From contig DFOV01000365.1 of the NCBI GenBank assembly GCA_002376965.1, forward strand, positions 1 through 8,283: a DNA stretch of 8,283 nt, in the 5' to 3' direction. The first letter of the stretch is position 1, and each line of letters starts with the position of its first letter. Both the position numbers and the translations under genes were made by a program. The stretch is from Gammaproteobacteria bacterium UBA3532 (GTDB lineage: Bacteria > Pseudomonadota > Gammaproteobacteria > Enterobacterales > UBA3532). This document shows, one piece after another, positions 1 through 5,960 of this stretch. The notes below the pieces were generated by a model. The model was not told the DNA's origin and ran no database searches. It saw nothing but the letters and a program-made list of their open reading frames with translations.

Positions 1-427
1 TATAACGCCAGCGCTTAGTAAAAGATACTTCTCGCATTTGCGAACAGATATAGCCTCGGATCAGCTTACGATGAATTGGCTTAAGATGCCGAAACTCCAA
101 CCCCAAAAAGCCATCACGCTTTTGCCGAATTAATGCTTGCAAGCAAAGACGACTGACCACAGGGCAGGGAAGGTGCAACACACAAGCAAACTGGTTACGC
201 AAAGTCCAAGACATCACTTCTTGTTGTGTTTGTAATTCATTGGGGATAGATAGCGATACCCCAACTTCACTGATATCCAGTAACGGCAAATAGCAAGGGG
301 TATTATTAATTAAGACTTCGAGCTGGGCTTGCTCTGATTCAGCCATAGTTGTCGGCGCAACACGTATAAATCGACGACGATCTTGATGAGCAACAGGTAG
401 TGATAGAGTCAGCATATTGGACACCAT
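1..427 (-). CDS. PilZ-domain protein (c-di-GMP receptor type), 3' end outside the window
   Basis: Translating the minus strand from the ATG at 427 gives 142 uninterrupted codons that run off the left edge, so the C-terminus is missing. Both hallmark motifs of c-di-GMP-binding PilZ domains are visible. An arginine-rich RxxxR stretch lies at residues 17-22 (DRRRFIRV, R18 and R22). A D-x-S-x-x-G motif lies at 51-56 (DISEVG), followed by a beta-strand-rich body ending in GFLGLEFRHL. PilZ domains bind the second messenger c-di-GMP and commonly act on motility, adhesion or polysaccharide output; the output of this protein cannot be told. There is no signal peptide or membrane segment in the visible part. 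A purine-rich AGGA lies only a few bases before ATG 427, so the GTG at 424 or the ATG at 415 could be the true start. The family assignment is strong and the specific role unknown. Confidence 0.82.
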   Translation of the reverse strand, partial: MVSNMLTLSLPVAHQDRRRFIRVAPTTMAESEQAQLEVLINNTPCYLPLLDISEVGVSLSIPNELQTQQEVMSWTLRNQFACVLHLPCPVVSRLCLQALIRQKRDGFLGLEFRHLKPIHRKLIRGYICSQMREVSFTKRWRY

Positions 428-625
428 ATTCCTACTTTCTAAATGATTAATGCGTAAGGTTTCCCTAAACCATTGAAAATATCAGCGACTTACGATGTCC
501 GTTCAGCCGAATGGGTAGTGTACAAAGAATGACCTTGGTTGAGTAATTCAAATTTATTATTGCAGCCAGAAGTGTGTTTTATTTATATTGAAACATTCAA
601 CCTCGCAGGAGATGCTTAATTCTGG

Positions 626-1531
626 CTAGAGTTGCTTTTTATGTAATTGGTCCGCCAAACTATGAATCTCCTCATGCATTTCAACTTTCTGTATCAAAGC
701 ATCCATTCGATCGTCGCCGTTGAATGCGCCCCACAGAGCGCCAGCCATAGCCCCTATGGTATCAGCATCTCCGCCAAGCTGAGCGATTCCTGACAACATG
801 TCTTCGAATGCACTATCCCTAAAACCCAAGCCAAAATAGATAGCGGTAATACACGACTGCGTTGCCAACACCCCATTTCCCAGATGCCGTTTGATCGTAC
901 GCTTATTTTGCCGCTCTGAACGCGATAACCAAGACGCGCATATTTTTAGTTTATTGACGTATTCCGCATGGTCACAATGAGCAATCAACGTATCAAGTAT
1001 ACTTTGATTATCTCTGTCTTTTAGGGCCATGCATGTAGCTAGAGCAACAATATAAGCGCCCTCTTTCGCGATAGGGTGGGCATGGGTCACTTCAGCCGCT
1101 TGAATACTGAATTCCTTCAACCGCTCATCGTCGACAGGATGACACAGGGCGACGATTGGAGCTCGCATGGCTGCACCATTCCCCATCGAGCCTTCTTTAT
1201 ATTGGGCACAATTTAGATCCTGCCAGGCCTTACCACGCCGTATACCTTTTAATATCTTCGCCGAACCGAGACCGTAGCCTCTCGACCACCTATAGCTTCG
1301 AGCAAACTGACTGGCCAAGTCATTTTGCTCGATATCTTCGCGAGCCAAATAACTACTGGCAAGATCTATAGACATTTGGGTGTCATCCGTAAACCTCTTC
1401 TTACCATCAGCAGTTGTTCCAATTAAATACCAAAAAGCTCGCTCAATTGACCCACCTTCATAGGCTGCGCCAAAAGCATCGCCAATAGCTAGCCCTTTAA
1501 AACAACCTCGATATTTCTGTGCCGCTATCAT
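626..1531 (-). CDS. ADP-ribosylglycohydrolase (DraG/ARH family)
   Basis: This 301-residue protein matches the usual length of the DraG/ARH family, which hydrolyses the bond between ADP-ribose and a protein side chain, or related ADP-ribosyl linkages, using two divalent metal ions. The family motifs appear in order: GLAIGDAFGAAYE at 13-25; the metal-binding FTDDT at 47-51; GSMGNGAAMR at 114-123; THAHP at 149-153; and the second metal-binding motif GGDADTIGAMAGALWGA at 253-269 (D255, D257, T258). All expected acidic metal ligands are present, so it is probably active. It has no signal peptide or membrane segment and should be cytoplasmic. The start at 1531 has only a weak, distant AGAGG upstream. 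It is transcribed divergently from the tacAT operon, and an NrtR-like regulator lies about 1 kb away. The substrate could be a modified protein, ADP-ribosylated nucleic acid or a small molecule; the sequence does not decide this. Confidence 0.9.
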   Translation of the reverse strand: MIAAQKYRGCFKGLAIGDAFGAAYEGGSIERAFWYLIGTTADGKKRFTDDTQMSIDLASSYLAREDIEQNDLASQFARSYRWSRGYGLGSAKILKGIRRGKAWQDLNCAQYKEGSMGNGAAMRAPIVALCHPVDDERLKEFSIQAAEVTHAHPIAKEGAYIVALATCMALKDRDNQSILDTLIAHCDHAEYVNKLKICASWLSRSERQNKRTIKRHLGNGVLATQSCITAIYFGLGFRDSAFEDMLSGIAQLGGDADTIGAMAGALWGAFNGDDRMDALIQKVEMHEEIHSLADQLHKKQL

Positions 1532-1581
1532 AGTCCGAAACGCCTCTGCAAATAGTATCCTAGTAACACCAACATATAAGG

Positions 1582-1613
1582 TTACAGTGTCAATATTAGT
1601 TTACAGTATTGAC
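1582..1613. repeat. Repeated TTACAGT element with interrupted palindrome (candidate operator)
   Basis: TTACAGT occurs at 1582-1588 and again at 1601-1607, a spacing of 19 bp. Interleaved with it is an inverted repeat, GTCAATA at 1589-1595 and TATTGAC at 1607-1613, separated by 11 bp. The element lies between the divergent ADP-ribosylglycohydrolase and tacA genes, upstream of the tacA -35 box. It therefore has the layout of a transcription-factor binding site. The protein that binds it is not known; the neighbouring NrtR-like regulator and TacA are the nearby candidates. Confidence 0.45.
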
Positions 1614-1636
1614 CACAGGTTCCCCTCTCACGAAAA

Positions 1637-1665
1637 TTGATAGAGGCACCATTCTGACGTACAAT
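1637..1665 (+). promoter_or_regulatory. Predicted sigma70-type promoter of the tacAT operon
   Basis: A -35 box TTGATA (1637-1642) and a -10 box TACAAT (1660-1665) are separated by exactly 17 bp, and each differs from consensus at one position. Transcription would start near 1672, giving a short leader of about 27 nt before the tacA ATG at 1699. This is the best-looking promoter in the window. Confidence 0.65.
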
Positions 1666-1673
1666 TATTTCGT

Positions 1674-1693
1674 ATTACTTACAATAAGGTAAT
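1674..1693. promoter_or_regulatory. Near-perfect inverted repeat over the tacA leader, probable TA autoregulatory operator
   Basis: ATTACTTA (1674-1681) and TAAGGTAAT (1685-1693) form an inverted repeat around a short centre, with one extra base in the right arm. It lies just downstream of the predicted -10 box and includes the ribosome-binding AAGG of tacA. TacA-type antitoxins autorepress by binding palindromes in this position, so it is a sensible operator for the TacA-TacT complex. The binding is inferred. Confidence 0.45.
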
Positions 1694-1698
1694 TCATC

Positions 1699-1986
1699 AT
1701 GAGTGCAGCCAAAGACGCCAAACAAGATCGCATCAATCTCCGGCTGAAACACAGCGCCAAGAGAGCGCTAGAGCGTGCTGCGAGCTTTGAAGGCAAGACC
1801 GTCAGCAATTTCATCCTGACCAGTGCGTTGGCTCATGCCGAAAAGACCATTCATGAGCATGAAGTCATGAGCTTAAATAGCCGAGATTCTGAAGCCTTCT
1901 TCGATGCATTGGTCAAGCCGATCAGCTTCAACAAAAAGCTGACAGCGGCCTTCGAGGAACATGACCAGCGTGTCACTGACAAATGA
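1699..1986 (+). CDS. tacA: TacA-type antitoxin (DUF1778, ribbon-helix-helix)
   Basis: This 95-residue protein has the DUF1778 layout. The N-terminal ribbon-helix-helix DNA-binding domain spans about residues 10-50 (RINLRLKHSAKRALERAA, then GKTVSNFIL). The C-terminal segment, about 55-95, contains the family signature of a SRDSEAFFDAL stretch, a proline and then FNKKLTAAFEEH. In characterised homologues this tail wraps around and neutralises the acetyltransferase toxin, while the N-terminal dimer represses the operon. The ATG has a good AAGG eight bases upstream and sits about 27 nt after a near-consensus promoter. Its stop overlaps the toxin start in an ATGA junction, implying translational coupling. 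The length is typical and nothing is truncated. Confidence 0.93.
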   Translation: MSAAKDAKQDRINLRLKHSAKRALERAASFEGKTVSNFILTSALAHAEKTIHEHEVMSLNSRDSEAFFDALVKPISFNKKLTAAFEEHDQRVTDK

Positions 1987-2483
1987 CCGATTATTCGAAT
2001 TTGGTCATACGACCACTGGATAGTGAGCATGGCAGGCCAGGATTCCATTGCGGTGTCGCCTTACTAGATGACTATATTCGAAAGCAAGCACGCCAAGATG
2101 TTAAGCGCCGTGTCAGCCGGGTATTCGTGGCAACTACGGTGGAGCAGCCAAATAGCATTATAGGCTATTACACACTCTCCACTCTATCGATCGAACTCAG
2201 TCAGTTGCCTCAGGCTCTCGCCCGTAAACTCCCCAGACATTCTGTTCCAGCAGCCTTACTTGGCAGACTGGCTGTAGCCCAAGCTGCTCAGAGTCATGGG
2301 GTGGGAAAAATGCTGTTGGTCGATGCCATTAAGCGAACACTGGCCGTCAGCGATGAGATCGCTATTTACGCCATGGTCGTCGATGCTATTGATGAGCGAG
2401 CACAGCATTTCTATGAGCAATTCGGTTTCTCACTTCTCAGCTCAGGAAACCAACGCTTATTCCTCCCACTCAAATCCATCTGA
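1983..2483 (+). CDS. tacT: TacT-type GNAT acetyltransferase toxin
   Basis: This 166-residue protein is a single GNAT domain of the TacT/AtaT/KacT toxin type. Characterised members acetylate the amino group of charged tRNAs and so block translation. Visible features are the strand RLAVAQAAQ (95-103), running into the acetyl-CoA pyrophosphate-binding loop QSHGVGKML (103-111, Q-x-x-G-x-G). The C-terminal YEQFGF (144-149) carries the tyrosine (Y144) expected to act in catalysis. The N-terminal half has the typical FHCGVALLDDYI and VFVATT segments. It follows the DUF1778 antitoxin with a 4-nt ATGA overlap, the standard arrangement. All key positions are intact, so the toxin is probably functional. 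The preferred aminoacyl-tRNA cannot be read from sequence. Confidence 0.93.
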   Translation: MTDYSNLVIRPLDSEHGRPGFHCGVALLDDYIRKQARQDVKRRVSRVFVATTVEQPNSIIGYYTLSTLSIELSQLPQALARKLPRHSVPAALLGRLAVAQAAQSHGVGKMLLVDAIKRTLAVSDEIAIYAMVVDAIDERAQHFYEQFGFSLLSSGNQRLFLPLKSI

Positions 2484-2539
2484 ACCCTATGAGAAGAGAG
2501 CAGAGCATCTTTAACCCCGGCGACAACCCAAGGCCCACA

Positions 2540-3283
2540 ATGAATAACCCTATCACCGAACAAGCATTTCTCAGCCAATACAATATTCACGATTTTGATG
2601 TGCCGCTTTGCACGGTGGACATGACCATTTTCACCGTGCAAGATGAGCAACTAAAAGTGTTGCTGGTGAAACGGGCTCAACATCCCGCTATGGGCCAGTG
2701 GGCCCTGCCTGGCGGATTTATTGATTTAGAAAACGATACCACCATAGACGACACCGCAGTGCGCAAGCTACGCCAGAAAACGGGGGTGCAAACGCCCTAC
2801 CTGGAACAGGTCGCGACCGTTGGCAATCGACTGCGCGATCCGCGGGGATGGTCTTTGACGGTGTTGTATTTTGCGCTGATATCCAGCCAAGGCATTGAGC
2901 TTGCTAATGATGCCAGTTCGATGGAAGTCGTTTGGATGCCTTATACCAAGGCCTGTGATTTGTCGCTGGCTTTTGACCACCATCAGCTTTTGGAACAAAG
3001 TTATCAACGTTTACGCAGTAAAGTGCTGTATACCTCGTTACCTATCCACTTAATGCCAACCACATTCACCTTGCCAAGGCTACAAAAAACCTACGAAATT
3101 ATTCTGGGCGCTCCCCTGCAAAAAAAGTCTTTCCGCAAACGTATTTTGGACGCCAATATCATTGAAGAAACCGGCGACAAGGAACCTGGCGTTACTCGCC
3201 CGGCAGCGTTATATCGTGCGAAAGCAGAGCATGGATTGCATGTCTTTCCTCGGACGTTGGAAGGCGTTAACTGCACGCCCTAA
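2540..3283 (+). CDS. nrtR: NrtR-like transcriptional regulator (Nudix-like domain plus winged helix)
   Basis: The 247-residue product from ATG 2540 has an N-terminal Nudix-fold domain (about 20-145, with VDMTIFTV, LLVKRAQHPAMGQWALPGGFID). The C-terminal winged-helix region (about 157-238) ends in the conserved-looking RPAALYR. The Nudix box is degenerate. Where active hydrolases have RExxEExG, this protein has RKLRQKTGV (75-83), and the preceding loop is two residues longer. Loss of the catalytic glutamates suggests ligand sensing rather than hydrolysis. Characterised NrtR proteins repress NAD-biosynthesis or salvage genes and release DNA on binding ADP-ribose. The ATG at 2540 is preferred because AAGG lies 6 nt upstream, whereas an in-frame ATG at 2489 has no ribosome-binding site. 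It starts 56 nt after tacT, with no terminator seen between. Its stop overlaps the stop of the opposing higA by 3-4 nt. The target genes are inferred only. Confidence 0.85.
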   Translation: MNNPITEQAFLSQYNIHDFDVPLCTVDMTIFTVQDEQLKVLLVKRAQHPAMGQWALPGGFIDLENDTTIDDTAVRKLRQKTGVQTPYLEQVATVGNRLRDPRGWSLTVLYFALISSQGIELANDASSMEVVWMPYTKACDLSLAFDHHQLLEQSYQRLRSKVLYTSLPIHLMPTTFTLPRLQKTYEIILGAPLQKKSFRKRILDANIIEETGDKEPGVTRPAALYRAKAEHGLHVFPRTLEGVNCTP

Positions 3284-3582
3284 ACAGAAAACCCATAGTG
3301 CGTGCCATCCGGAAGCTCTATATCCAAACGTAATTTACCTCCAGACGCTTCGACGTAACGTTTGAGAGAAGATAACTTTAAATCTCGTCCAGGCTTTTCC
3401 ATATCAGAAACAGTCGGCTGCTTTATGCCCAGAGCAGTCGCAATGTCGGCCTGGGTCAGGTTCATGCGTTCTCTTAATTCTGCTAAATGAATATCCAACA
3501 ATATATCAGCCGCCTTGGCTTCAGCATTGGCAATGACGTTACTTTTCTCACTTGCCAGGATTTGCTCAAGAGTTCTTGCCAT
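3280..3582 (-). CDS. HigA-like antitoxin (XRE/Cro-type helix-turn-helix)
   Basis: This 100-residue protein has an XRE-family helix-turn-helix at about residues 33-87. LAELRERMNLTQADIATALGI is followed by the recognition helix KQPTVSDME (54-62) and SLKRYVEASGGKL. The N-terminal 30 residues form a predicted helix of the kind that neutralises the partner toxin in HigA-type antitoxins. It starts 5 nt after the toxin stop, and its ribosome-binding AGAGG overlaps the last toxin codons, so the two are translationally coupled. The order of toxin first and antitoxin second is typical of higBA. It should repress its own operon through the AT-rich palindromes upstream of the toxin gene. Its stop overlaps that of the convergent nrtR-like gene. 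Confidence 0.9.
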   Translation of the reverse strand: MARTLEQILASEKSNVIANAEAKAADILLDIHLAELRERMNLTQADIATALGIKQPTVSDMEKPGRDLKLSSLKRYVEASGGKLRLDIELPDGTHYGFSV

Positions 3583-3587
3583 AATGT

Positions 3588-3938
3588 CTACCTCTGATTC
3601 AACTTTTCCAAATGTGCTGCATACTCACGATCAGCTATTGGAATCATAACGTCATAAAACCGCTTATCCTTTCCGGCTTTGTTGCCTGCGCAAAGTAGTA
3701 TCGCTTTGCGTTGCGGGTCGAAAGCAAAAAATGCCCGTATCGGATCTCCTTTACTTTGAACCCTCAGCTCTTTCATGTTGCTGTATGATGATCCATAGAC
3801 TGTATCAGCGTAGGGCCTTGATAACATAGGACCACGCTCACGAAGCACCATCATCGATGCCAATACGTTCGCACGATCGGTATCGTCTAATGCGTCATAC
3901 CATTGATCAAAGGTGTCAGTTGTCTCAACAGCCCACAT
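3588..3938 (-). CDS. HigB-like toxin (RelE/ParE superfamily, phage Gp49-like)
   Basis: This 116-residue protein is of the RelE/HigB fold and Gp49-like (PF05973) type. Members are usually ribosome-dependent mRNA interferases that arrest translation. The family core is visible: SNMKELRVQ (53-61), PIRAFFAFDP (66-75), and a C-terminal LLCAGNKAGKDKRFYD (81-96) with basic and aromatic residues (R59, R68, K87, K92, R93, Y95) suited to RNA binding and cleavage. The ATG at 3938 is chosen because GGGAG lies 5-6 nt upstream; a GTG two codons earlier (3944) falls inside that ribosome-binding site. It is followed closely by its HTH antitoxin. Catalytic residues are assigned by family analogy. Confidence 0.9.
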   Translation of the reverse strand: MWAVETTDTFDQWYDALDDTDRANVLASMMVLRERGPMLSRPYADTVYGSSYSNMKELRVQSKGDPIRAFFAFDPQRKAILLCAGNKAGKDKRFYDVMIPIADREYAAHLEKLNQR

Positions 3939-3953
3939 AGCCACTCCCTGCTT

Positions 3954-3994
3954 TATATAGATAAAATACTATATAGATTAAAATCTATATTCAA
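3954..3994 (-). promoter_or_regulatory. Promoter and palindromic operator of the higBA-like operon
   Basis: A perfect inverted repeat with 9-bp arms, ATATAGATT (3971-3979) and AATCTATAT (3982-3990), surrounds a 2-bp centre. TATATAGAT is repeated directly at 3954-3962 and 3970-3978, a 16-bp period. On the minus strand a -35-like TTGAAT (3989-3994) precedes a -10-like TATAGT (3968-3973, 15-bp spacer) or TAGTAT (3966-3971, 17-bp spacer). Transcription would start about 20 nt before the toxin ATG. A repressor on these ATATAGAT units would cover the promoter, as expected for HTH-antitoxin autoregulation. The palindrome also contains the stop codon of the upstream alpha/beta hydrolase gene. Confidence 0.6.
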
Positions 3995-4739
3995 GATGAT
4001 TTTGTTGAGTGCACTCAAACTGCCTCACGAACCACTCAGGCGCATCGGTAGGCAGATCGTGAGCGGCATGCTCCTGTTCATGCACAGGCACTCGCCAGGC
4101 CGCAGCTAGCTGGCGTGAACATATCGGATGCACCAGACTATCTTTAGCGCTTAGCCAGATCTCGGTATCACAATTCGGGGGCAATAACGGTGGGGAATAG
4201 CGGGCGGCGGCCCAAATTTGCCTGAAGAAGGTTGATAACGATACCGGTGAGTCTTTCTGAATGGCCTGCCAATGTTTGACGATCTCCTGACGATGCTGGT
4301 GAGGCTGGCAGGTCAGATCATATATCACTTGTTCGCGTTGAGCTGGCGATAAAAAAATCGCTTTGGCCAACGCAGGATAATTTTGTGGTCTTAGTCGATG
4401 ATAAAATGGTGTTGCGCTACCTAAGCTGCTGTTAATCAATATCAGCTTACAGATTTCGGATGGAAAACCTTGCTGCCAGGCATAGGCCACCATGGCTCCC
4501 ATCGACACACCTAACAGTGCATAAGGTGGCTTATAGATGCTTTGCAACGCTTGTTGGCGCACAAACAGCGCGATGTCATCGATTCGCGATGGGCTGGTTA
4601 GGTGATTGAACACGCCGGTTCCTGGTAGATCGATGGCTAAGATGCGGTGCTTTGCCTTGGCCTGGGTTAACGCTGCTCCCCAATGACGCTGCTCACGCGT
4701 CAGGCCACGCAGCCAAATCCAGGTCGGTTTATCGGTCAT
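3978..4739 (-). CDS. Alpha/beta-fold hydrolase
   Basis: From the ATG at 4739 this is a 253-residue single-domain alpha/beta hydrolase. An oxyanion-loop region WLRGLTREQRHWG lies near 9-21, followed by AIDLPGTG near 35-42. The nucleophile elbow is GVSMG (77-81, Ser79), the probable catalytic aspartate is in WLSAKD (Asp200), and the catalytic histidine is in HAAHDLP (His227). The triad is complete, so it should be an active esterase, lipase-like enzyme or related hydrolase; the substrate is unknown. No signal peptide or membrane helix was seen. The reading frame stays open upstream to 4844, but that extension lies inside the preceding peptidase gene. ATG 4739 overlaps that gene by 11 nt and starts just before the conserved fold begins, though its ribosome-binding site is weak, suggesting coupling. 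Its stop lies within the operator of the adjacent toxin-antitoxin locus. Confidence 0.85.
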   Translation of the reverse strand: MTDKPTWIWLRGLTREQRHWGAALTQAKAKHRILAIDLPGTGVFNHLTSPSRIDDIALFVRQQALQSIYKPPYALLGVSMGAMVAYAWQQGFPSEICKLILINSSLGSATPFYHRLRPQNYPALAKAIFLSPAQREQVIYDLTCQPHQHRQEIVKHWQAIQKDSPVSLSTFFRQIWAAARYSPPLLPPNCDTEIWLSAKDSLVHPICSRQLAAAWRVPVHEQEHAAHDLPTDAPEWFVRQFECTQQNHLEYRF

Positions 4740-5832
4740 ACCAGCAATCCAACCCGGCATGATGAAACTGCAAACGCTGCTTACCACGCGGTAGCCAGTT
4801 ATCAAACGACATGGTGGCACGGAGTAAAAACTCCAACAATACATTATGGCGACGCAATGCGCGTTGCAACCGGTGCGGCATCACCGGGTTAAATAAACCA
4901 ATCAGCGATTTTATCTGCCACGGGTTTTTCCGCACCCAGCGCCATGATCCCAGCTCCAAGGTGAAGGGTAAAAAGGTGTTGCCGCTGCGCTGGGCATTTT
5001 TATATAGATAGTCCCAGATATCACCGTGGGTGGTGTAGTGGTGCGTTTGCGGTTCGATAATATAGTTTTGATTGGGGTAGGATGCCGCAAACATCTGCTT
5101 TAGGGCATAGATTTCTGCCAGATTTTCTGGCGGCCTGGAAGTGCCAGCATACGGAAACCAGATCCGATCCTCCATTCCAAACCCTGAATGACAATCCAAC
5201 ACCATGCTAAAGGGACTGGGCAATAAATATTCGGTGATGGTATCAACCAAAATTTGCGTTTCTTGCTGCATGTCCTCATTTTTGCGGCCACGATACCAAG
5301 GCAGCCAAGGGCCGAGCCGGTGTCCACCAACCATAAACGAGACTTTTCCTTCGGCGTCGACTGGCGCATTACGCATCAAATCAACGCCATTACCGTTGGC
5401 TCGCCAGCCATGATACATACCGACGGGGTTGATCACCGGTAACAGAATCAGCTCCAGATTTTCCAGTTCATGATGCAGTAGTGCATCCCATTCCAACCGG
5501 TTAATTAAGGTTTCAAGATAGGCAATAACGATTTGCGAACCGATCCGCTCCAGCCCATGCACTCCACCGATGAAAGCGATTTTCGGCGTCTTTGGATCGG
5601 GGTTACCCATATGGATCGAATAGATAGGAAAAGGATCATGCTTGTGATAAACCGTAGCTAACTCGCGCACTCGAATACGCTGATCACACAAGCTAAAAAG
5701 CTGCTCTAAAAATTGAATTTCGGGTAAGGGACTGGAAGATGTCGACGAAGAATAAGGGGATGGATAGCGCGTCACTAGTAGACCTAAGCAAGACTGAATT
5801 AAACGGTGAATCATGAAAAATCTAGACCACAT
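4729..5832 (-). CDS. M14-family zinc carboxypeptidase-like protein
   Basis: This 367-residue protein carries a complete set of M14 metallocarboxypeptidase landmarks. The zinc ligands are H92 and E95 in GGVHGLERIG and H215 in LDCHSGFG. The substrate-binding run is NPVG (135-138), WRANGNGVDLMRN (143-155, R144, N146, R154). The probable catalytic glutamate is E293 in TLELGSW. M14 enzymes remove C-terminal amino acids or cleave related amide bonds such as those in peptidoglycan peptides or N-acylated amino acids; the sequence does not fix the substrate. The N-terminus has a mildly hydrophobic stretch (11-20) and a serine-rich linker (24-36), but no convincing signal peptide, so location is uncertain. 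The start at 5832 has AGGG a few bases upstream; ATG 5814 is an alternative without a ribosome-binding site. It is the first gene of a bicistron with the alpha/beta hydrolase and is divergent from the CNBD gene. Confidence 0.85.
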   Translation of the reverse strand: MWSRFFMIHRLIQSCLGLLVTRYPSPYSSSTSSSPLPEIQFLEQLFSLCDQRIRVRELATVYHKHDPFPIYSIHMGNPDPKTPKIAFIGGVHGLERIGSQIVIAYLETLINRLEWDALLHHELENLELILLPVINPVGMYHGWRANGNGVDLMRNAPVDAEGKVSFMVGGHRLGPWLPWYRGRKNEDMQQETQILVDTITEYLLPSPFSMVLDCHSGFGMEDRIWFPYAGTSRPPENLAEIYALKQMFAASYPNQNYIIEPQTHHYTTHGDIWDYLYKNAQRSGNTFLPFTLELGSWRWVRKNPWQIKSLIGLFNPVMPHRLQRALRRHNVLLEFLLRATMSFDNWLPRGKQRLQFHHAGLDCWYDR

Positions 5833-5890
5833 CCTGCCCTGCGCAAATGAACTCTTTATGACAGCACAATAACAAAGATAGACATGCTGG

Positions 5891-5900
5891 GGTGATCACC
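5891..5900. promoter_or_regulatory. Perfect 10-bp palindrome GGTGATCACC in a divergent promoter region
   Basis: The palindrome is roughly midway between the divergent M14 peptidase (start 5832) and CNBD gene (start 5961), where a shared operator would be expected. It does not fit the spaced half-sites of CRP or FNR. No convincing -35/-10 pair was found on either strand in this 128-bp gap, so promoter positions are left open. Confidence 0.25.
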
Positions 5901-5960
5901 TAAAATCAGATAGTCAACCACCACCATTCAGATCGACTCACCAGAATGAGGAACATCCAC

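Noticed and set aside
458..471. Short hairpin GGTTT-CCCT-AAACC upstream of the PilZ gene
   Set aside because: The stem is only 5 bp, there is no following T-run on either strand, and it lies upstream of the PilZ gene, so it is not called a terminator or operator. The rest of 428-625 is AT-rich with no gene, RNA or clear promoter that I can support.
1156..1371. Plus-strand open frame inside the ADP-ribosylglycohydrolase gene
   Set aside because: It is antisense to a gene with complete family motifs, has no ribosome-binding site and encodes no recognisable protein.
2489..2539. Upstream in-frame start for the NrtR-like gene
   Set aside because: No Shine-Dalgarno precedes 2489 and the extra 17 residues look unlike a conserved domain; ATG 2540 has AAGG at proper spacing.
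2768..3007. Minus-strand open frame within the NrtR-like gene
   Set aside because: It is a shadow of a well-supported coding frame, with low-complexity basic composition and no family resemblance.
3270..3300. Bidirectional terminator between the convergent nrtR-like and higA-like genes
   Set aside because: The stop codons overlap and no stem-loop with a T-run is visible on either strand.
4740..4844. Longer N-terminus for the alpha/beta hydrolase
   Set aside because: The extension lies wholly within the upstream peptidase coding sequence; the conserved fold begins a few residues after ATG 4739. A false signal-peptide impression arises from this out-of-frame stretch.
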